Positions 42,689 to 52,521 of a DNA stretch of 64,000 nt are shown here, piece by piece (positions within the stretch are counted from its first letter, which is position 1; each line of letters opens with the position of its first letter). The notes below the pieces were generated by a model. The model was not told the origin of the DNA. It saw only the letters and a program-made list of their open reading frames with translations, and searched no databases. This DNA is from Thiomonas sp. FB-6 (GTDB taxonomy: Bacteria; Pseudomonadota; Gammaproteobacteria; Burkholderiales; Burkholderiaceae_C). Made by a program: the position numbers and the translations under genes. The DNA is taken from contig NZ_KB898482.1 of NCBI RefSeq assembly GCF_000377645.1, positions 1-64,000 of the forward strand, given 5' to 3'.

Positions 42689-45085
42689 TCAGTTGCGCAC
42701 CGGCTTGCCGGCCTGCAGCAGGCTCATGATGCGTTCCTGGGTCTTGGGGTGTTCCAGCAGGCGGCAGAAGCGCTCGCGCTCCAGGCGCATCAGCCAGGCC
42801 TCGTCCACGCGCGTGCCGGGGTCGACGTCGCCGCCGCACACCACCTCGGCGATCATGCGGCCCAGCAGCTCGTCGTGCGCGCTGATCTGGCCGCCGTCGC
42901 GCATGTTGGCCAGCTGGCCGCGGATGGTGGCGATGGCGCTGCGCCCGGCCACCGGGATCAGCGCCGGCACCGGCGGGCGCCAGCCCGAGGCGGCCATGGA
43001 GCGCGCCTGCTCGACGGCCACGAACAGCAGCTCGTCCTTGTGCAGCACGACGAGGTCGTCGTCGCGCAGCCAGCCCATGCGCCGCGCCTCGATGGCCGAC
43101 TTGGACACCGCGGCGGTGGCCGGCTGCATGTACAGGCCCTTGAGGAACACCATCGGGTCCGCGTCGGCCCCGGCAGCCTGCGCCAGTTCGGCGGCGCGGC
43201 GCGCCAGGAAGCACAGGCCCCCGCCGCCGGGGATCAGGCCCACGCCCACCTCGACCAGGCCCATGTAGCTCTCCAGCGCAACCACGCGGCGCGCCGCGTG
43301 CACCGCCAGCTCGCAGCCTCCGCCCAGCGCCATGCCGCGCACCGCGGCGATCACCGGAACCTGGGCATAGCGCAGGCGCAGCACCAGGTCCTGCAGCTTC
43401 TTCTCTTCCGGCTCGATGGCCTTGGCCCCGCCGCTCATGAAGGCCGGCAACATGGCCTGCAGGTCGGCGCCGGCGCTGAAGGGCTCACCCGTCTGCCACA
43501 CCACGAGGCCGCGGTAGGAGGCCTCGGCCAGCTCGACGGCGCGGTTCAGCCCGGCGACCACGCCCGGGCCCAGGGTATTCATCTTGGTCTTGAAACTGGC
43601 CACCAGCACGTCGTCGGCGCCGGGCGCCGTCCACAGGCGGATGGACTCGTCCTCGAACACCGTGGCGCCGCCGGTCCTGGCGTCCGGCGCGGCCTCTCCC
43701 AGCACGCTCTGGCCGAACAGCTGCCGGCGCATCACCGGCAGCTCGCGCCGCGGCTTGTAGCAGCCCTGCGAGGCCGACCACGAACCTTCCGGGGTGTGCA
43801 CGGCGTCGATGCGCTGCACCCAGTCGGGCAGCGGGGCCGCGCACAGCGCCTTGCCGGCCGCGATGTCCTCGGCGATCCAGCCGGCGATGCGCTTCCAGCC
43901 CGCCGCCTGCCAGGTCTCGAAGGGGCCCTCGTTCCAGCCGAAGCCCCAGCGGATGGCGAAATCGAGGTCGCGCGCGTTGTCGGCGATGTCGCCCAGGTGC
44001 AGCGCGATGTAGTGCCACACGTCGCGGAAGATGCTCCATAGGAACTGCGCCTGCGGGTTGCTGGAATTGCGCAGCAGCTCGAAGCGCTCGGCCGCCGGCT
44101 TCTTGAGCATGCGCGCGACGATCTCCTCGGCCTTGCCGCCGCCGGGCACGTACTCGCCTGCGGCCGGGTCCAGGCGCAGGATGTCCTTGCCCGACTTCTT
44201 GTAGAAGCCGGCGCCGCTCTTCTGGCCCAGCGCGCCGCGCTCGACCAGCTGCGCCAGCACCTTGGGCGTGGCATACAGCGCGGCGAAGGGGTCCTTGTCC
44301 ACCGGCAGGGTGTCGCGCATGGTGCCGATGACGTGGGCCATGGTGTCCAGGCCCACGACGTCGGCGGTGCGGAAGGTGGCGCTCTTGGCGCGGCCCAGCT
44401 TGGAGCCGGTGAGGTCGTCGACCACGTCGAAGCTCAGGCCGAAGCGCTCGGCTTCATGCATCACCGCCAGGATGGAGAACACACCCACGCGGTTGGCGAC
44501 GAAATTGGGGGTGTCCAGCGCGCGCACCACGCTCTTGCCCAGCGTGGTGGTGAGAAAGCTCTCCAGGCGGTCGAGCACCTCGGGGCGCGTGTGCGCGGTG
44601 GGGATCAGTTCCACCAGCGGCATGTAGCGCGGCGGGTTGAAGAAGTGCACGCCGCAGAAGCGCTGGCGCAGGGCCTCGTCGAAGCCCTCGCCCAGGCGCG
44701 TGATCGACAGGCCCGAGGTGTTGGTGGCGAACAGCGCCGAAGGGGCCAGGTGGGGCGTGACCTTGCGGTACAGGTCGTGCTTCCAGTCCATGCGCTCGGC
44801 GATGGCCTCGATCACCAGGTCGCAACCCGCCAGCAGCGCCAGGTCGTCGTCGTAGTTGGCGCAGCGGATGAGTTCGGCCTCCTGCGCCAGGCCCAGCGGC
44901 GCCGGGCTGAGTTTCTTCAGGTTGGCGACGGCGCGCTCGGCGATGCCGTTCTTCGGGCCTTCCTTGGCCGGCAGGTCGAACAGGATGACCGGCACGCGGG
45001 CATTGACGCAGTGGGCGGCGATCTGCGCGCCCATGACGCCGGCGCCGAGCACGGCGACCTGGCGGACGGGAAAGTTCTGGCTCAT
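42689..45085 (-). CDS. fadB: 3-hydroxyacyl-CoA dehydrogenase/enoyl-CoA hydratase, FadB-like
   Basis: The 798-residue bifunctional enzyme has the dehydrogenase first (Rossmann VAVLGAGVMGAQIAAHC, HFFNPPRYMPLVELI, NFVANRVGVF) and the crotonase domain last (about 490-700; SAGADLQAMLPA, AVRGMALGGGCELAVHA). This order is inverted relative to E. coli FadB and typical of betaproteobacteria. It performs the hydratase and dehydrogenase steps of beta-oxidation. ATG 45085 begins MSQNFPVRQV. Confidence 0.94.
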   Translation of the reverse strand: MSQNFPVRQVAVLGAGVMGAQIAAHCVNARVPVILFDLPAKEGPKNGIAERAVANLKKLSPAPLGLAQEAELIRCANYDDDLALLAGCDLVIEAIAERMDWKHDLYRKVTPHLAPSALFATNTSGLSITRLGEGFDEALRQRFCGVHFFNPPRYMPLVELIPTAHTRPEVLDRLESFLTTTLGKSVVRALDTPNFVANRVGVFSILAVMHEAERFGLSFDVVDDLTGSKLGRAKSATFRTADVVGLDTMAHVIGTMRDTLPVDKDPFAALYATPKVLAQLVERGALGQKSGAGFYKKSGKDILRLDPAAGEYVPGGGKAEEIVARMLKKPAAERFELLRNSSNPQAQFLWSIFRDVWHYIALHLGDIADNARDLDFAIRWGFGWNEGPFETWQAAGWKRIAGWIAEDIAAGKALCAAPLPDWVQRIDAVHTPEGSWSASQGCYKPRRELPVMRRQLFGQSVLGEAAPDARTGGATVFEDESIRLWTAPGADDVLVASFKTKMNTLGPGVVAGLNRAVELAEASYRGLVVWQTGEPFSAGADLQAMLPAFMSGGAKAIEPEEKKLQDLVLRLRYAQVPVIAAVRGMALGGGCELAVHAARRVVALESYMGLVEVGVGLIPGGGGLCFLARRAAELAQAAGADADPMVFLKGLYMQPATAAVSKSAIEARRMGWLRDDDLVVLHKDELLFVAVEQARSMAASGWRPPVPALIPVAGRSAIATIRGQLANMRDGGQISAHDELLGRMIAEVVCGGDVDPGTRVDEAWLMRLERERFCRLLEHPKTQERIMSLLQAGKPVRN

Positions 45086-45143
45086 GGTGGGTAGGCCCTC
45101 GGACGGGCGTTGGCAAGAGGGGAACAAGGGGCGCGGCGCCGGC

Positions 45144-46940
45144 TCAGGCGAACACCGCGTCGGTGTCCATCAGCACCGCCGAGCCGCTGCGCGCCTGGCG
45201 GATCGCCGTGGCCGTCTCCGGCAGCAGGCGGGCAAAGTAGAAACGGGCGGTCTGCAGCTTGGCCTGGTAGAAGCCGTCGCCGGCGTTCTCGGCCAGCCGG
45301 CGCTGCGCCACCTTGGCCATGCGCGCGAAGGCGTAGGCGAACACCAGGTGGCCGAGCACGCGCAGGTAGGGCGTGGCCGCGGCGCCGACCTGCTCGCGGT
45401 CGGTCATGGCCTTCATGCCCAGCTCCATGGTGAGCTTCTGCACCTTCTCGGCCAGGTCGGCCAGCGGGTTGACGAATTCCTGCATGGACTCGACCACGCC
45501 TTCGGCCTCGACGAAGTCGCGCACGATGCGTCCGAACTTCTTCAGCCGGGCGCCGCCGTCCATCAGCACCTTGCGCCCGATCAGGTCCAGCGCCTGGATG
45601 GTGTTGGTGCCTTCGTAGATCAGGTTGATGCGGGCGTCGCGCACGTACTGCTCCATGCCCCATTCGCGGATGTAGCCGTGCCCGCCGAACACCTGCAGGC
45701 ATTCATTGGTGGCCGAGAAGCCATTGTCGGTGATGAAGGCCTTCACGATGGGCGTGAGCAGCGCCACCAGGTCGTCGGCGTCCTTGCGCACCTCGGCGTC
45801 CGGATGCTGCTGCGACTGGTCCAGCATCAGCGCCACCCAGTAGGCGAGGAAGCGGCCGCCCTCGGCCCAGGCACGCGCCGTCAGCAGCATGCGCCGCACG
45901 TCGGGGTGCACGAGGATGGGGTCGGCAGCCTGCTGCGGCGCCTTCGGGCCGCTGAGCGAGCGCATCTGCAGGCGGTCGCGCGCGTAGTCCAGCGCGTTCT
46001 GGTAGGCCACCTCGGTCAGGCCCAGGGACTGCATGCCCACGCCCAGGCGCGCGCCGTTCATCATCACGAACATCGCCGGCAGGCCCTTGTTGGGCTCGCC
46101 CACCAGCCAGCCCCGGGCGCCGTCCAGGGTCATCTGGCAGGTGGCGTTGCCGTGGATGCCCATCTTGTGCTCGATGCCCGAGCAGAAGATGCCGTTGCGC
46201 TCGCCCGGCTCGCCGGAGGCGTCGGGCAGGAACTTGGGCACCACGAACAGCGAGATGCCCTTGGAGCCCTCGGGCGCGTCGGGCAGCTTGGCCAGCACCA
46301 TGTGCACGATGTTGGAGGCCAGGTCGTGTTCGCCGCTGGAGATGAAGATCTTCTGGCCCGACAGCAGGTACGAGCCGTCGGCCTGCGGCGCGGCCTTGGT
46401 GCGGATCAGCCCGAGGTCGGTGCCGCAATGCGGCTCGGTCAGGCACATGGTGCCGGTCCACTGGCCGGCGGCCAGGCGCGGCAGGTACAGCTCCTTCTGC
46501 TGCTGGCTGCCGTGGGTTCCCAGCAGTTCGGCCACGCCCTGGGTCAGGCCCGGGTACATGGTCCAGGCCTGGTTGGCGGCGTTCTCCATCTCGTGCACCG
46601 CGCTGCCCACCAGATGGGGCAGGCCCTGGCCGCCGTACTCGGGCGCGGCGGTCAGCAGCGGCCAGCCGGCCTCGACGTACTGCTGCCAGGCCTCGCGGTA
46701 ACCCTCGGGCGTGCTCACCGCGTGCGTGGCGGCGTCGTAGCGGCAGCCTTCGACGTCGCCGCTGAGGTTCAGCGGGAACAGCACGTCGGAGCAGAACTTG
46801 CCGGCCTCCTCGCAGACCTGGTCGATGAGTTCGGCATCGAGGTCGGCGTGCGCGGGAAGCTCGCGCAGGGCCGGCACGACCTCCAGCACTTCGTGCATCA
46901 CGAATTGCATGTCGCGCAACGGCGGGGTGTAGCGGGGCAT
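45144..46940 (-). CDS. acyl-CoA dehydrogenase with C-terminal extension
   Basis: The 598-residue flavoprotein has an N-terminal AcdH domain, the FAD region TGTMCLTEPHCGTDLGLIRT, SGQKIFISSGEHD and the catalytic-Glu region YEGTNTIQALDLIGRKVLMDGG (in part). The C-terminal 120 residues are the extension of the long-chain FadE-like group. It makes trans-2-enoyl-CoA for the downstream FadB. Second gene of the operon, 41 bp after the TetR regulator. Confidence 0.93.
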   Translation of the reverse strand: MPRYTPPLRDMQFVMHEVLEVVPALRELPAHADLDAELIDQVCEEAGKFCSDVLFPLNLSGDVEGCRYDAATHAVSTPEGYREAWQQYVEAGWPLLTAAPEYGGQGLPHLVGSAVHEMENAANQAWTMYPGLTQGVAELLGTHGSQQQKELYLPRLAAGQWTGTMCLTEPHCGTDLGLIRTKAAPQADGSYLLSGQKIFISSGEHDLASNIVHMVLAKLPDAPEGSKGISLFVVPKFLPDASGEPGERNGIFCSGIEHKMGIHGNATCQMTLDGARGWLVGEPNKGLPAMFVMMNGARLGVGMQSLGLTEVAYQNALDYARDRLQMRSLSGPKAPQQAADPILVHPDVRRMLLTARAWAEGGRFLAYWVALMLDQSQQHPDAEVRKDADDLVALLTPIVKAFITDNGFSATNECLQVFGGHGYIREWGMEQYVRDARINLIYEGTNTIQALDLIGRKVLMDGGARLKKFGRIVRDFVEAEGVVESMQEFVNPLADLAEKVQKLTMELGMKAMTDREQVGAAATPYLRVLGHLVFAYAFARMAKVAQRRLAENAGDGFYQAKLQTARFYFARLLPETATAIRQARSGSAVLMDTDAVFA

Positions 46941-46981
46941 GGCGAAACTCCTGGGGGCGAAAGGGATGATCGGAAAGAGAA

Positions 46982-47686
46982 TCAGACGGACTCGGCCTGC
47001 AAGGCCTGCAGCAGCTGGACTCCGGCCGGCGTGGTCCACGGCGCCAGCACGCGCAGGTAGGCGCTGCGCACCAGCTCGGCGCAATCGGGAATCTGCAGCA
47101 GGCGCGCGTCGTGGTGCAGCGCCAGGATCAGGCCGTGCAGTTCGAACAGAACCTGCTGCACGGGCGTGTCCTCGCGCAGGTGTCCGGCCTGCACCGCCTG
47201 CTCGATGGCACGGCGCAACGCGGACTGCCAGGTCTGCACCATCAGCACCAGCGCGTCGCGCACCGGCCCCGGCCGGTCGTCGAACTCGACGGCGCCCGAG
47301 ATGTAGATGCAGCCCGTCTCCACCTCCAGGCTGACCTGCTGCAGCCAGCGATGAAACATGGAATGCAGGCGCGGCAAGCCCCGAGGCCGTTCCAGCGCCG
47401 GCTGGAACACCGCCGCCTCGAACATCTCGTGGTAATGCCGGATGACCGAGATCTGCATCTCCTCGCGCGAGCCGAAGTGCGCGAACACCCCCGACTTGCT
47501 CATGTGCATGCGGTCGGCCAGCACGCCGATGGACAGGCCCTCCAGCCCGATGCGCCCAGCCATCTGCAAGGCGCAGTCGAGAATCGCGCGGCGGGTCTGC
47601 CGCCCCTTGCCGGCCGGCTCGGCGAGCGCGGCGGCCTCGGGGGAGGAATCGGAAGGGGAAGCAAGAGCCCTGCGGGATGTCGACAC
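46982..47686 (-). CDS. TetR-family regulator of the beta-oxidation operon
   Basis: The 234-residue protein has a TetR HTH (about 28-75: QTRRAILDCALQMAGRIGLE, then IGVLADRMHMSKSGVFAHFG) and a C-terminal ligand domain of the TetR_C type common in fatty-acid regulators. Start GTG 47686 is the furthest plausible; a later start would not touch the HTH. It is the first gene of an operon with AcdH, fadB, fadA and ech, and an ACGA-N4-TCGT palindrome lies upstream. Probably an acyl-CoA-responsive repressor. Confidence 0.86.
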   Translation of the reverse strand: MSTSRRALASPSDSSPEAAALAEPAGKGRQTRRAILDCALQMAGRIGLEGLSIGVLADRMHMSKSGVFAHFGSREEMQISVIRHYHEMFEAAVFQPALERPRGLPRLHSMFHRWLQQVSLEVETGCIYISGAVEFDDRPGPVRDALVLMVQTWQSALRRAIEQAVQAGHLREDTPVQQVLFELHGLILALHHDARLLQIPDCAELVRSAYLRVLAPWTTPAGVQLLQALQAESV

Positions 47687-47717
47687 GGTCGCTGCGCCTG
47701 CTGGGCGCCTGGAAGAA

Positions 47718-47737
47718 AACGAACGGTCGTACTATTT
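47718..47737. promoter_or_regulatory. TetR-type operator before the beta-oxidation operon
   Basis: AACGAACGGTCGTACTATTT contains ACGA-ACGG-TCGT (47719-47730), an inverted ACGA/TCGT pair, 31 bp upstream of the TetR start. It shares the AACGAACG core with the operator candidate at 17466. Binding is inferred. Confidence 0.5.
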
Positions 47738-47829
47738 CTGATTTCGCGGGCTTTGTCAATCGCGAATTCGCGCAAGCAGCCGGAAGGCGGGCCCGCCCCC
47801 CCCGAACCGGCGGGGACGGCGGGCCGGGA

Positions 47830-48450
47830 TCAGCCCAGCAAGGCCAGCAGCGCGCCCTCGTCCGCGCCCGCTGCGCCGGCACCGCGCCCGCGCAGCGCCA
47901 GGCTTCCGCTGGCGTAGGTCAGCAGCCAGCGCGCGCGCTCGGCGGGATCGAAGCCGGGTGCCACGCCGCCTTGCTGCTGCGCCACCTTCAGGCTCTGGCG
48001 CACCGAGGCCTCGAATCGCGTGAACAGGCGCTGCACGCGCTCGCGCAGGCGCGCGTTCTCGCCCACCAGCGCATCACCGGTGAGCACGCGGTTCAGCCCG
48101 GGGTTGCGCTCGGCGAAGGCCAGCAGGGCCTGCACCATGCGCGCCGCCTGCACCAGCCCGGAAGGCTGCTGCGCCTCGATCTGGGCGATCAGTCCGAACA
48201 GGCTGCCCTCGATGAATTCGATCAGCGCCTCGAACATCTGCGCCTTGCTCGCGAAATGCCGGTACAGCGCCGCTTCCGACACCTGCAGGCGCGCGGCCAG
48301 CGCTGCCGTGGTCACGCGCTCGGCGGGCGCGTCCTCGAGCATGCCCGCCAGGCATTGCAGGATCTGCTCGCGCCGCTGCCCCGGCGCCGGGCGGCGCCGC
48401 AGCGCAGCGGGGGTATCGGCAGGGGCGGGAGCTTCGACGGGCTCGGACAT
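47830..48450 (-). CDS. slmA: nucleoid occlusion factor SlmA (TetR family)
   Basis: The 206-residue protein has an HTH (QRREQILQCLAGMLEDAPAE, then ALAARLQVSEAALYRHFASKAQMFEAL in part) and C-terminal dimerisation/FtsZ-binding region (MVQALLAFAERNPGLNRVLTGDAL in part) characteristic of SlmA. It blocks FtsZ assembly over the chromosome. The first 20 residues are Pro/Ala-rich. It precedes argB and the pyrimidine nucleotidase on the same strand order seen in many Burkholderiales. Confidence 0.9.
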   Translation of the reverse strand: MSEPVEAPAPADTPAALRRRPAPGQRREQILQCLAGMLEDAPAERVTTAALAARLQVSEAALYRHFASKAQMFEALIEFIEGSLFGLIAQIEAQQPSGLVQAARMVQALLAFAERNPGLNRVLTGDALVGENARLRERVQRLFTRFEASVRQSLKVAQQQGGVAPGFDPAERARWLLTYASGSLALRGRGAGAAGADEGALLALLG

Positions 48451-48528
48451 GGTGGGCCGATTCTCGCACGCGCGCGCACCGCGCCCCGGCGGCGCCGGCG
48501 GCGGACCCGCCGCATCAGGCCCGCGAGC

Positions 48529-49296
48529 TCAGATCCGCGGCCCGCCCGGAACCAGGCGCGGCAACTGCCACAGACTCGAGGTGCGGGCACTCACGTAGCC
48601 CGGCCGGCCGTGGCGCCCGGCACGGTGCAGGCGCGGCGCCTGCGCCGAAGCCGACGCGGCCGCCGCCCCCGCCTGCCGGCGCGCGGCGCGGTGCGCATAG
48701 CGCGTGAACCACACGCCGCGCAGCCCCAGCGCGCGCGCCGAGCGCAAGTGCCCCAGGGTGTCCTCGACCAGCACGCACTGGGCCGGACGCAGGCCCAGGC
48801 GGCGCAGCACGTGGCGCAGCATGCGCGCATCGGGCTTGGGGCGCAGCTTGCCGAACTGCCGCATGTCCTCGACCGCGATCACGCCGTCGAATTCGCGCAG
48901 CATGTCGAAGGCGCCCAGCACCCGCAGCGCGTAGGCGCGCGGCGCGTTGGTGAGCACGTACTTGCGCCCGGGCAGGCGGCGCAGCGCGGCGCGCTGCGCC
49001 GCATCCGCGCGCAGCAGGCGCGCCAGGTCGGAGAAGCGGTGGGTCTCCTCCAGGAAATGCTCGGCGCGCACCCCGTGCTCGTGCATCAGGCCCAGCAGCG
49101 TGGCGCCGTATCGCAGCCAGAAATGCCGGCGCAACTCGTCGGCACGCTGCTCGTCCACCTGCAGATGCCGCTGGATGTAGGCGGTCATCTCCAGGTTCAT
49201 GCGCGGGAACACCTGCCACGAGGCATCGTGCAGGGTGTCGTCCATGTCGAACAGCCACACCGTGCGGCGCGGCGCCTCGGCGTGACTGCCGCGCAT
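48529..49296 (-). CDS. HAD-superfamily pyrimidine 5'-nucleotidase
   Basis: The 255-residue protein has HAD motifs VWLFDMDDTLHDAS, VLTNAPRAYA, KPDARM (Lys) and VLVEDTLGHLRSARALG. It matches the SDT1/YjjG-like pyrimidine 5'-nucleotidase group. A C-terminal tail of about 45 residues is Ala/Arg-rich and variable. ATG 49296 is two bases past the argB stop, so it is co-transcribed with argB. A TTG two codons upstream is in frame. Confidence 0.87.
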   Translation of the reverse strand: MRGSHAEAPRRTVWLFDMDDTLHDASWQVFPRMNLEMTAYIQRHLQVDEQRADELRRHFWLRYGATLLGLMHEHGVRAEHFLEETHRFSDLARLLRADAAQRAALRRLPGRKYVLTNAPRAYALRVLGAFDMLREFDGVIAVEDMRQFGKLRPKPDARMLRHVLRRLGLRPAQCVLVEDTLGHLRSARALGLRGVWFTRYAHRAARRQAGAAAASASAQAPRLHRAGRHGRPGYVSARTSSLWQLPRLVPGGPRI

Positions 49297-49298
49297 GG

Positions 49299-50204
49299 TC
49301 AATGCGAGCGGATCATGGTGCCGAAGGCCTGCTCGGTCAGGATCTCCAGCAGCATCGCGTGGGGGATGCGCCCGTCGATGATGTGCACCGAGTTCACGCC
49401 CGAACGGGCCGCATCCAGCGCCGAGGAGATCTTCGGCAGCATGCCGCCGGAGATACTGCCGTCGGCGAACATCTCGTCGATCTCGCGCGCCGACAGGTCG
49501 GTGAGCAGTTCACCGGCCTTGTTCAACACCCCGGGCGTGTTGGTCAGCAGCACCAGTTTCTCGGCCTTGAGCACCTCGGCCAGCTTGCCGGCCACGACGT
49601 CGGCGTTGATGTTGAAGTTCTCGTTGTCCTCGCCGAAGCCCAGCGGCGAGATCACCGGGATGAACTGGTCGTCCTGCAGCGCCTTGACCACCGCCGGGTC
49701 GATGGACTCGATCTCCCCCACCTGGCCCACGTCGTGTTCCACCTCGGGATTGGCGCGGTCGCGCATGCGCAGCTTGCGCGCGCGGATCATGCCGCCGTCG
49801 CGCCCTGTCAGCCCCACCGCCTTGCCGCCGGCGAAATTGATCAGACCCACGATGTCCTGCTGGACCTGGCCGGCCAGCACCCACTCGACCACCTCCATGG
49901 TTTCCGCGTCGGTCACGCGCATGCCCTGGATGAAGGTGCCCTTCTTGCCGATCTTGGCCAGCGCCTCGTCGATCTGCGGGCCGCCGCCGTGCACGACCAC
50001 CGGATTCATGCCCACCAGCTTGAGCAGCACCACGTCCTCGGCGAAGTCCTGCTGCAGCGCCGGGTCGGTCATGGCGTTGCCGCCATACTTGATCACCAGG
50101 GTCTTGCCGTGAAACTTGCGAATGTAGGGCAACGCCTGGGCGAGGATCTCCGCCTTGTCGCGCGGGGAGATGTGGGCCAGGTCGGGTACGGCGGCTTCGG
50201 TCAT
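49299..50204 (-). CDS. argB: acetylglutamate kinase
   Basis: The 301-residue amino-acid kinase has [38 protein letters not shown] and [15 protein letters not shown]. It phosphorylates N-acetylglutamate in arginine synthesis. ATG 50204 gives the usual short N-terminal arm before the IKYGG motif, consistent with a hexameric arginine-inhibited type. It is followed by the nucleotidase gene, a conserved pairing in Burkholderiales. Confidence 0.95.
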   Translation of the reverse strand: MTEAAVPDLAHISPRDKAEILAQALPYIRKFHGKTLVIKYGGNAMTDPALQQDFAEDVVLLKLVGMNPVVVHGGGPQIDEALAKIGKKGTFIQGMRVTDAETMEVVEWVLAGQVQQDIVGLINFAGGKAVGLTGRDGGMIRARKLRMRDRANPEVEHDVGQVGEIESIDPAVVKALQDDQFIPVISPLGFGEDNENFNINADVVAGKLAEVLKAEKLVLLTNTPGVLNKAGELLTDLSAREIDEMFADGSISGGMLPKISSALDAARSGVNSVHIIDGRIPHAMLLEILTEQAFGTMIRSH

Positions 50205-50406
50205 GGCGGAAGGCGTGGGCAGGAAATGAGGGTGGGCGGAAGGCGGGCTTGCGGGTGGGCCGCGGGTCGATGCCCCCCTGGACAGGGCAAATTCTAGGGA
50301 CAACCGCCAGGGCGGGCCGGGTCCTGCCCGCGCGGGGCGCCGCACGGGCGACGCGGGGCGCCCCGCGGGCGGCTCTGTACACTGGCTGCGACCCTGGCCC
50401 CGCACG

Positions 50407-51054
50407 ATGTCCCGCGCCCCTCGCCCCCTGCTGACCGCCCTGCGCCACCCGCGCCTGAGCGCCTCCACGCTGCTCGCGCTGGCCCTGGCCGCCGCGCTGC
50501 AGACGCGCCTGGGCCCGGCGCGCGCGCTGCTGCTGGCTTTCGACCTGGCCAGCGCCGTCTACCTCGGCTCCATCGGCTGGATGATGGGCCACAGTGCGCC
50601 GCAGGCGCTGGCGCGCCGCGCCGAGCGCCAGCTGCAGGGCCGCTGGGGCGTGCTGGTGTTCTCGCTGCTGGCCTCCGGCGTGGTGCTGCTCGCGCTGCGC
50701 CTGGAGTTGCACTCCGGGCACGGCGGGCACGCGGGCGACCTGCCGCTGGCCGCCGCGAGCATCGTGCTGTCCTGGCTGTTCTTCAGCGTGGTGTTCGCGC
50801 AGGCCTACGCGCACGCGGACCACCTGGAGCGCGCGCACGGACGCCCGGCGCTGCGCTTTCCCGACGACGCCGCGCCCGACTACTGGGACTATGTGTATTT
50901 CTCGGTCGTACTGAGCATGACCTTCCAGACCTCGGACGTGAACATCGCCGGCCGAGGCGTGCGGCACATCGTGCTGCTGCACAGCGTGGCGGCCTTTTTC
51001 TTCAACGTGTTCATCCTGGCCCTGACGGTCAACGTGGTCGCGGGCGCGCTGTAG
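50407..51054 (+). CDS. DUF1345 inner-membrane protein
   Basis: The 215-residue protein has five or so TM helices and the DUF1345 segments [21 protein letters not shown] and [25 protein letters not shown] (in part). Function unknown; relatives are widespread in Proteobacteria. It lies divergent from argB and ends right where the FNR-like box of the next unit begins. Confidence 0.85.
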   Translation: MSRAPRPLLTALRHPRLSASTLLALALAAALQTRLGPARALLLAFDLASAVYLGSIGWMMGHSAPQALARRAERQLQGRWGVLVFSLLASGVVLLALRLELHSGHGGHAGDLPLAAASIVLSWLFFSVVFAQAYAHADHLERAHGRPALRFPDDAAPDYWDYVYFSVVLSMTFQTSDVNIAGRGVRHIVLLHSVAAFFFNVFILALTVNVVAGAL

Positions 51055-51068
51055 CTGACTTGGGTCAA
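51055..51068 (+). promoter_or_regulatory. FNR/Anr-like box before the PRTase-CBS genes
   Basis: CTGAC-TTGG-GTCAA matches TTGAC-N4-GTCAA at nine of ten fixed positions. CAAGGACG follows, as it does after the dsbA box, and CTTCCTAGG lies at a similar distance. It is 69 bp from the PRTase ATG (71 bp in dsbA). Oxygen- or redox-dependent control is inferred. Confidence 0.55.
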
Positions 51069-51136
51069 GGACGCCCTGCCGAGCGCTTCCTAGGCTTCAT
51101 GCAGGCGCCCGCCGGGTGCCGCGAGGAGGCCCAGGC

Positions 51137-51808
51137 ATGTCCGATCCCTCATTCGCCGACCGCCGCGACGCGGGCCGCGCGCTGGGCGGCGCGCTGCAGA
51201 CCCTGGCCGGCACGCCCGACCTGCTGGTGCTGGGCCTGCCGCGCGGCGGCGTGCCGGTGGCCTTCGAGGTGGCGCGCAAGCTCGGCGCCGAACTCGACGT
51301 GCTGGTCGTGCGCAAGCTGGGATTGCCGCAGCAGCCCGAACTCGCGATGGGCGCGATCGGCGCCGGCGGTGTGCTGGAACTCAACCCCGAGCTGATCGTC
51401 GAGGGCCACGTGAGCCAGGAGGCGCTGGACGCCGTGGTGCAGCGCGAACGCCTCGAATTGCAGCGCCGCGAGGCGGCCTACCGCGGCGATCGGCCGGCAC
51501 CGCGCCTGCGCGGGCGCTGCGTGGTGCTGGTCGACGACGGCATCGCCACCGGCGCCTCGATGCGCGCCGCGCTGGACGTGCTGCGCCGCGCGCAGCCCGC
51601 GCGCATCGTGGTCGCCGTGCCGGTGGCCGCCGCGCAGACGCTGCTGGAGCCGGGCCTGGCCGAGGCCGAGGTGGTGACCCTTGCGCGCCCATGGAACCTT
51701 GGGGGCGTCGGACGCTTCTATCAGGATTTCGGGCAGACCAGCGACGACGAGGTCCGCGAGCTGCTGGTGCGGTCCGCGGCCGGCCGCCCCGGGCCTGTCG
51801 CCCCATGA
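51137..51808 (+). CDS. phosphoribosyltransferase-domain protein
   Basis: The 223-residue protein has a PRTase fold with GLPRGGVPVAFEVARKLGA, LVVRKLGLP and the PRPP loop VVLVDDGIATGASMRAALD. Stand-alone proteins of this group often occur in dormancy or low-oxygen regulons beside CBS and universal-stress proteins; the substrate is unknown. ATG 51137 has GAGGAGG upstream. It is 12 bp upstream of the CBS gene. Confidence 0.85.
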   Translation: MSDPSFADRRDAGRALGGALQTLAGTPDLLVLGLPRGGVPVAFEVARKLGAELDVLVVRKLGLPQQPELAMGAIGAGGVLELNPELIVEGHVSQEALDAVVQRERLELQRREAAYRGDRPAPRLRGRCVVLVDDGIATGASMRAALDVLRRAQPARIVVAVPVAAAQTLLEPGLAEAEVVTLARPWNLGGVGRFYQDFGQTSDDEVRELLVRSAAGRPGPVAP

Positions 51809-51820
51809 AAGGAGAATCTC

Positions 51821-52285
51821 ATGCGAGTACAGGACATCTTCACCCGAGGAACCGTGCACATCCCGCAGGACCGCAATCTGCAGGAAGCCGCGCAGCAGAT
51901 GCTGCACCAGCACGTGGGCGCGCTGATCGTCACCGACGGCGCCCCGGACAACCGCCTGCTGGGTATCGTCACCGACCGTGACATCGTGCTCAAGGCGGTG
52001 GCGGCCGGCTCGGCGCCGCGCTCCACGCTGGTGGCCGAGGTCATGAGCACCGGCGTGGCCTCGGTGGGCGAGAACGACGACCTCGTCGACGCGATGCAGG
52101 CCATGTTCACCCACGGCGTGCGCCGCCTGGCCGTGATGGGCGCGGGCGACGCGGTGGTGGGCGTGGTGTCGCTGGACGACGTGATCGAGGCGATGGTGCG
52201 TGACTGGGTGCTGCTGGCCAGCATCGTGCGCAGCGGCCAGCAGCGCGAACGTTCCGGAAGCGTGCAGTCGGCCTTGCATCCCTGA
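51821..52285 (+). CDS. paired CBS-domain protein
   Basis: The 154-residue protein is a tandem CBS pair (about 5-60 and 70-125; VGALIVTDGAPDNRLLGIVTDRDI and RRLAVMGAGDAVVGVVSLDDVIEA in part). CBS pairs bind adenine nucleotides and act as energy sensors. AAAGGAGAA precedes the ATG. With the PRTase and the FNR-like box it forms a likely stress unit. Confidence 0.9.
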   Translation: MRVQDIFTRGTVHIPQDRNLQEAAQQMLHQHVGALIVTDGAPDNRLLGIVTDRDIVLKAVAAGSAPRSTLVAEVMSTGVASVGENDDLVDAMQAMFTHGVRRLAVMGAGDAVVGVVSLDDVIEAMVRDWVLLASIVRSGQQRERSGSVQSALHP

Positions 52286-52521
52286 GGGCGCGGCATCCCC
52301 GAGGCCGGGGCCCGGCGAGCTCCGGCAGGATTTCCAAGCCTGGCCTACACTCGGCTGGTCCCGTGCGTCGCCGTCGATCGGGCAGCGCCCATGTGTAGTG
52401 CGCTGCGAAGCACGATGGCGGGCGACGTCCGCGGCCGTGGCGTGTGGCCGGACGACCAGCGCGCCGCCAGGAGCCGACGTGCGTGGTCGTCCGTGGTATG
52501 CCCGTACGGAGACCCCTCGCC

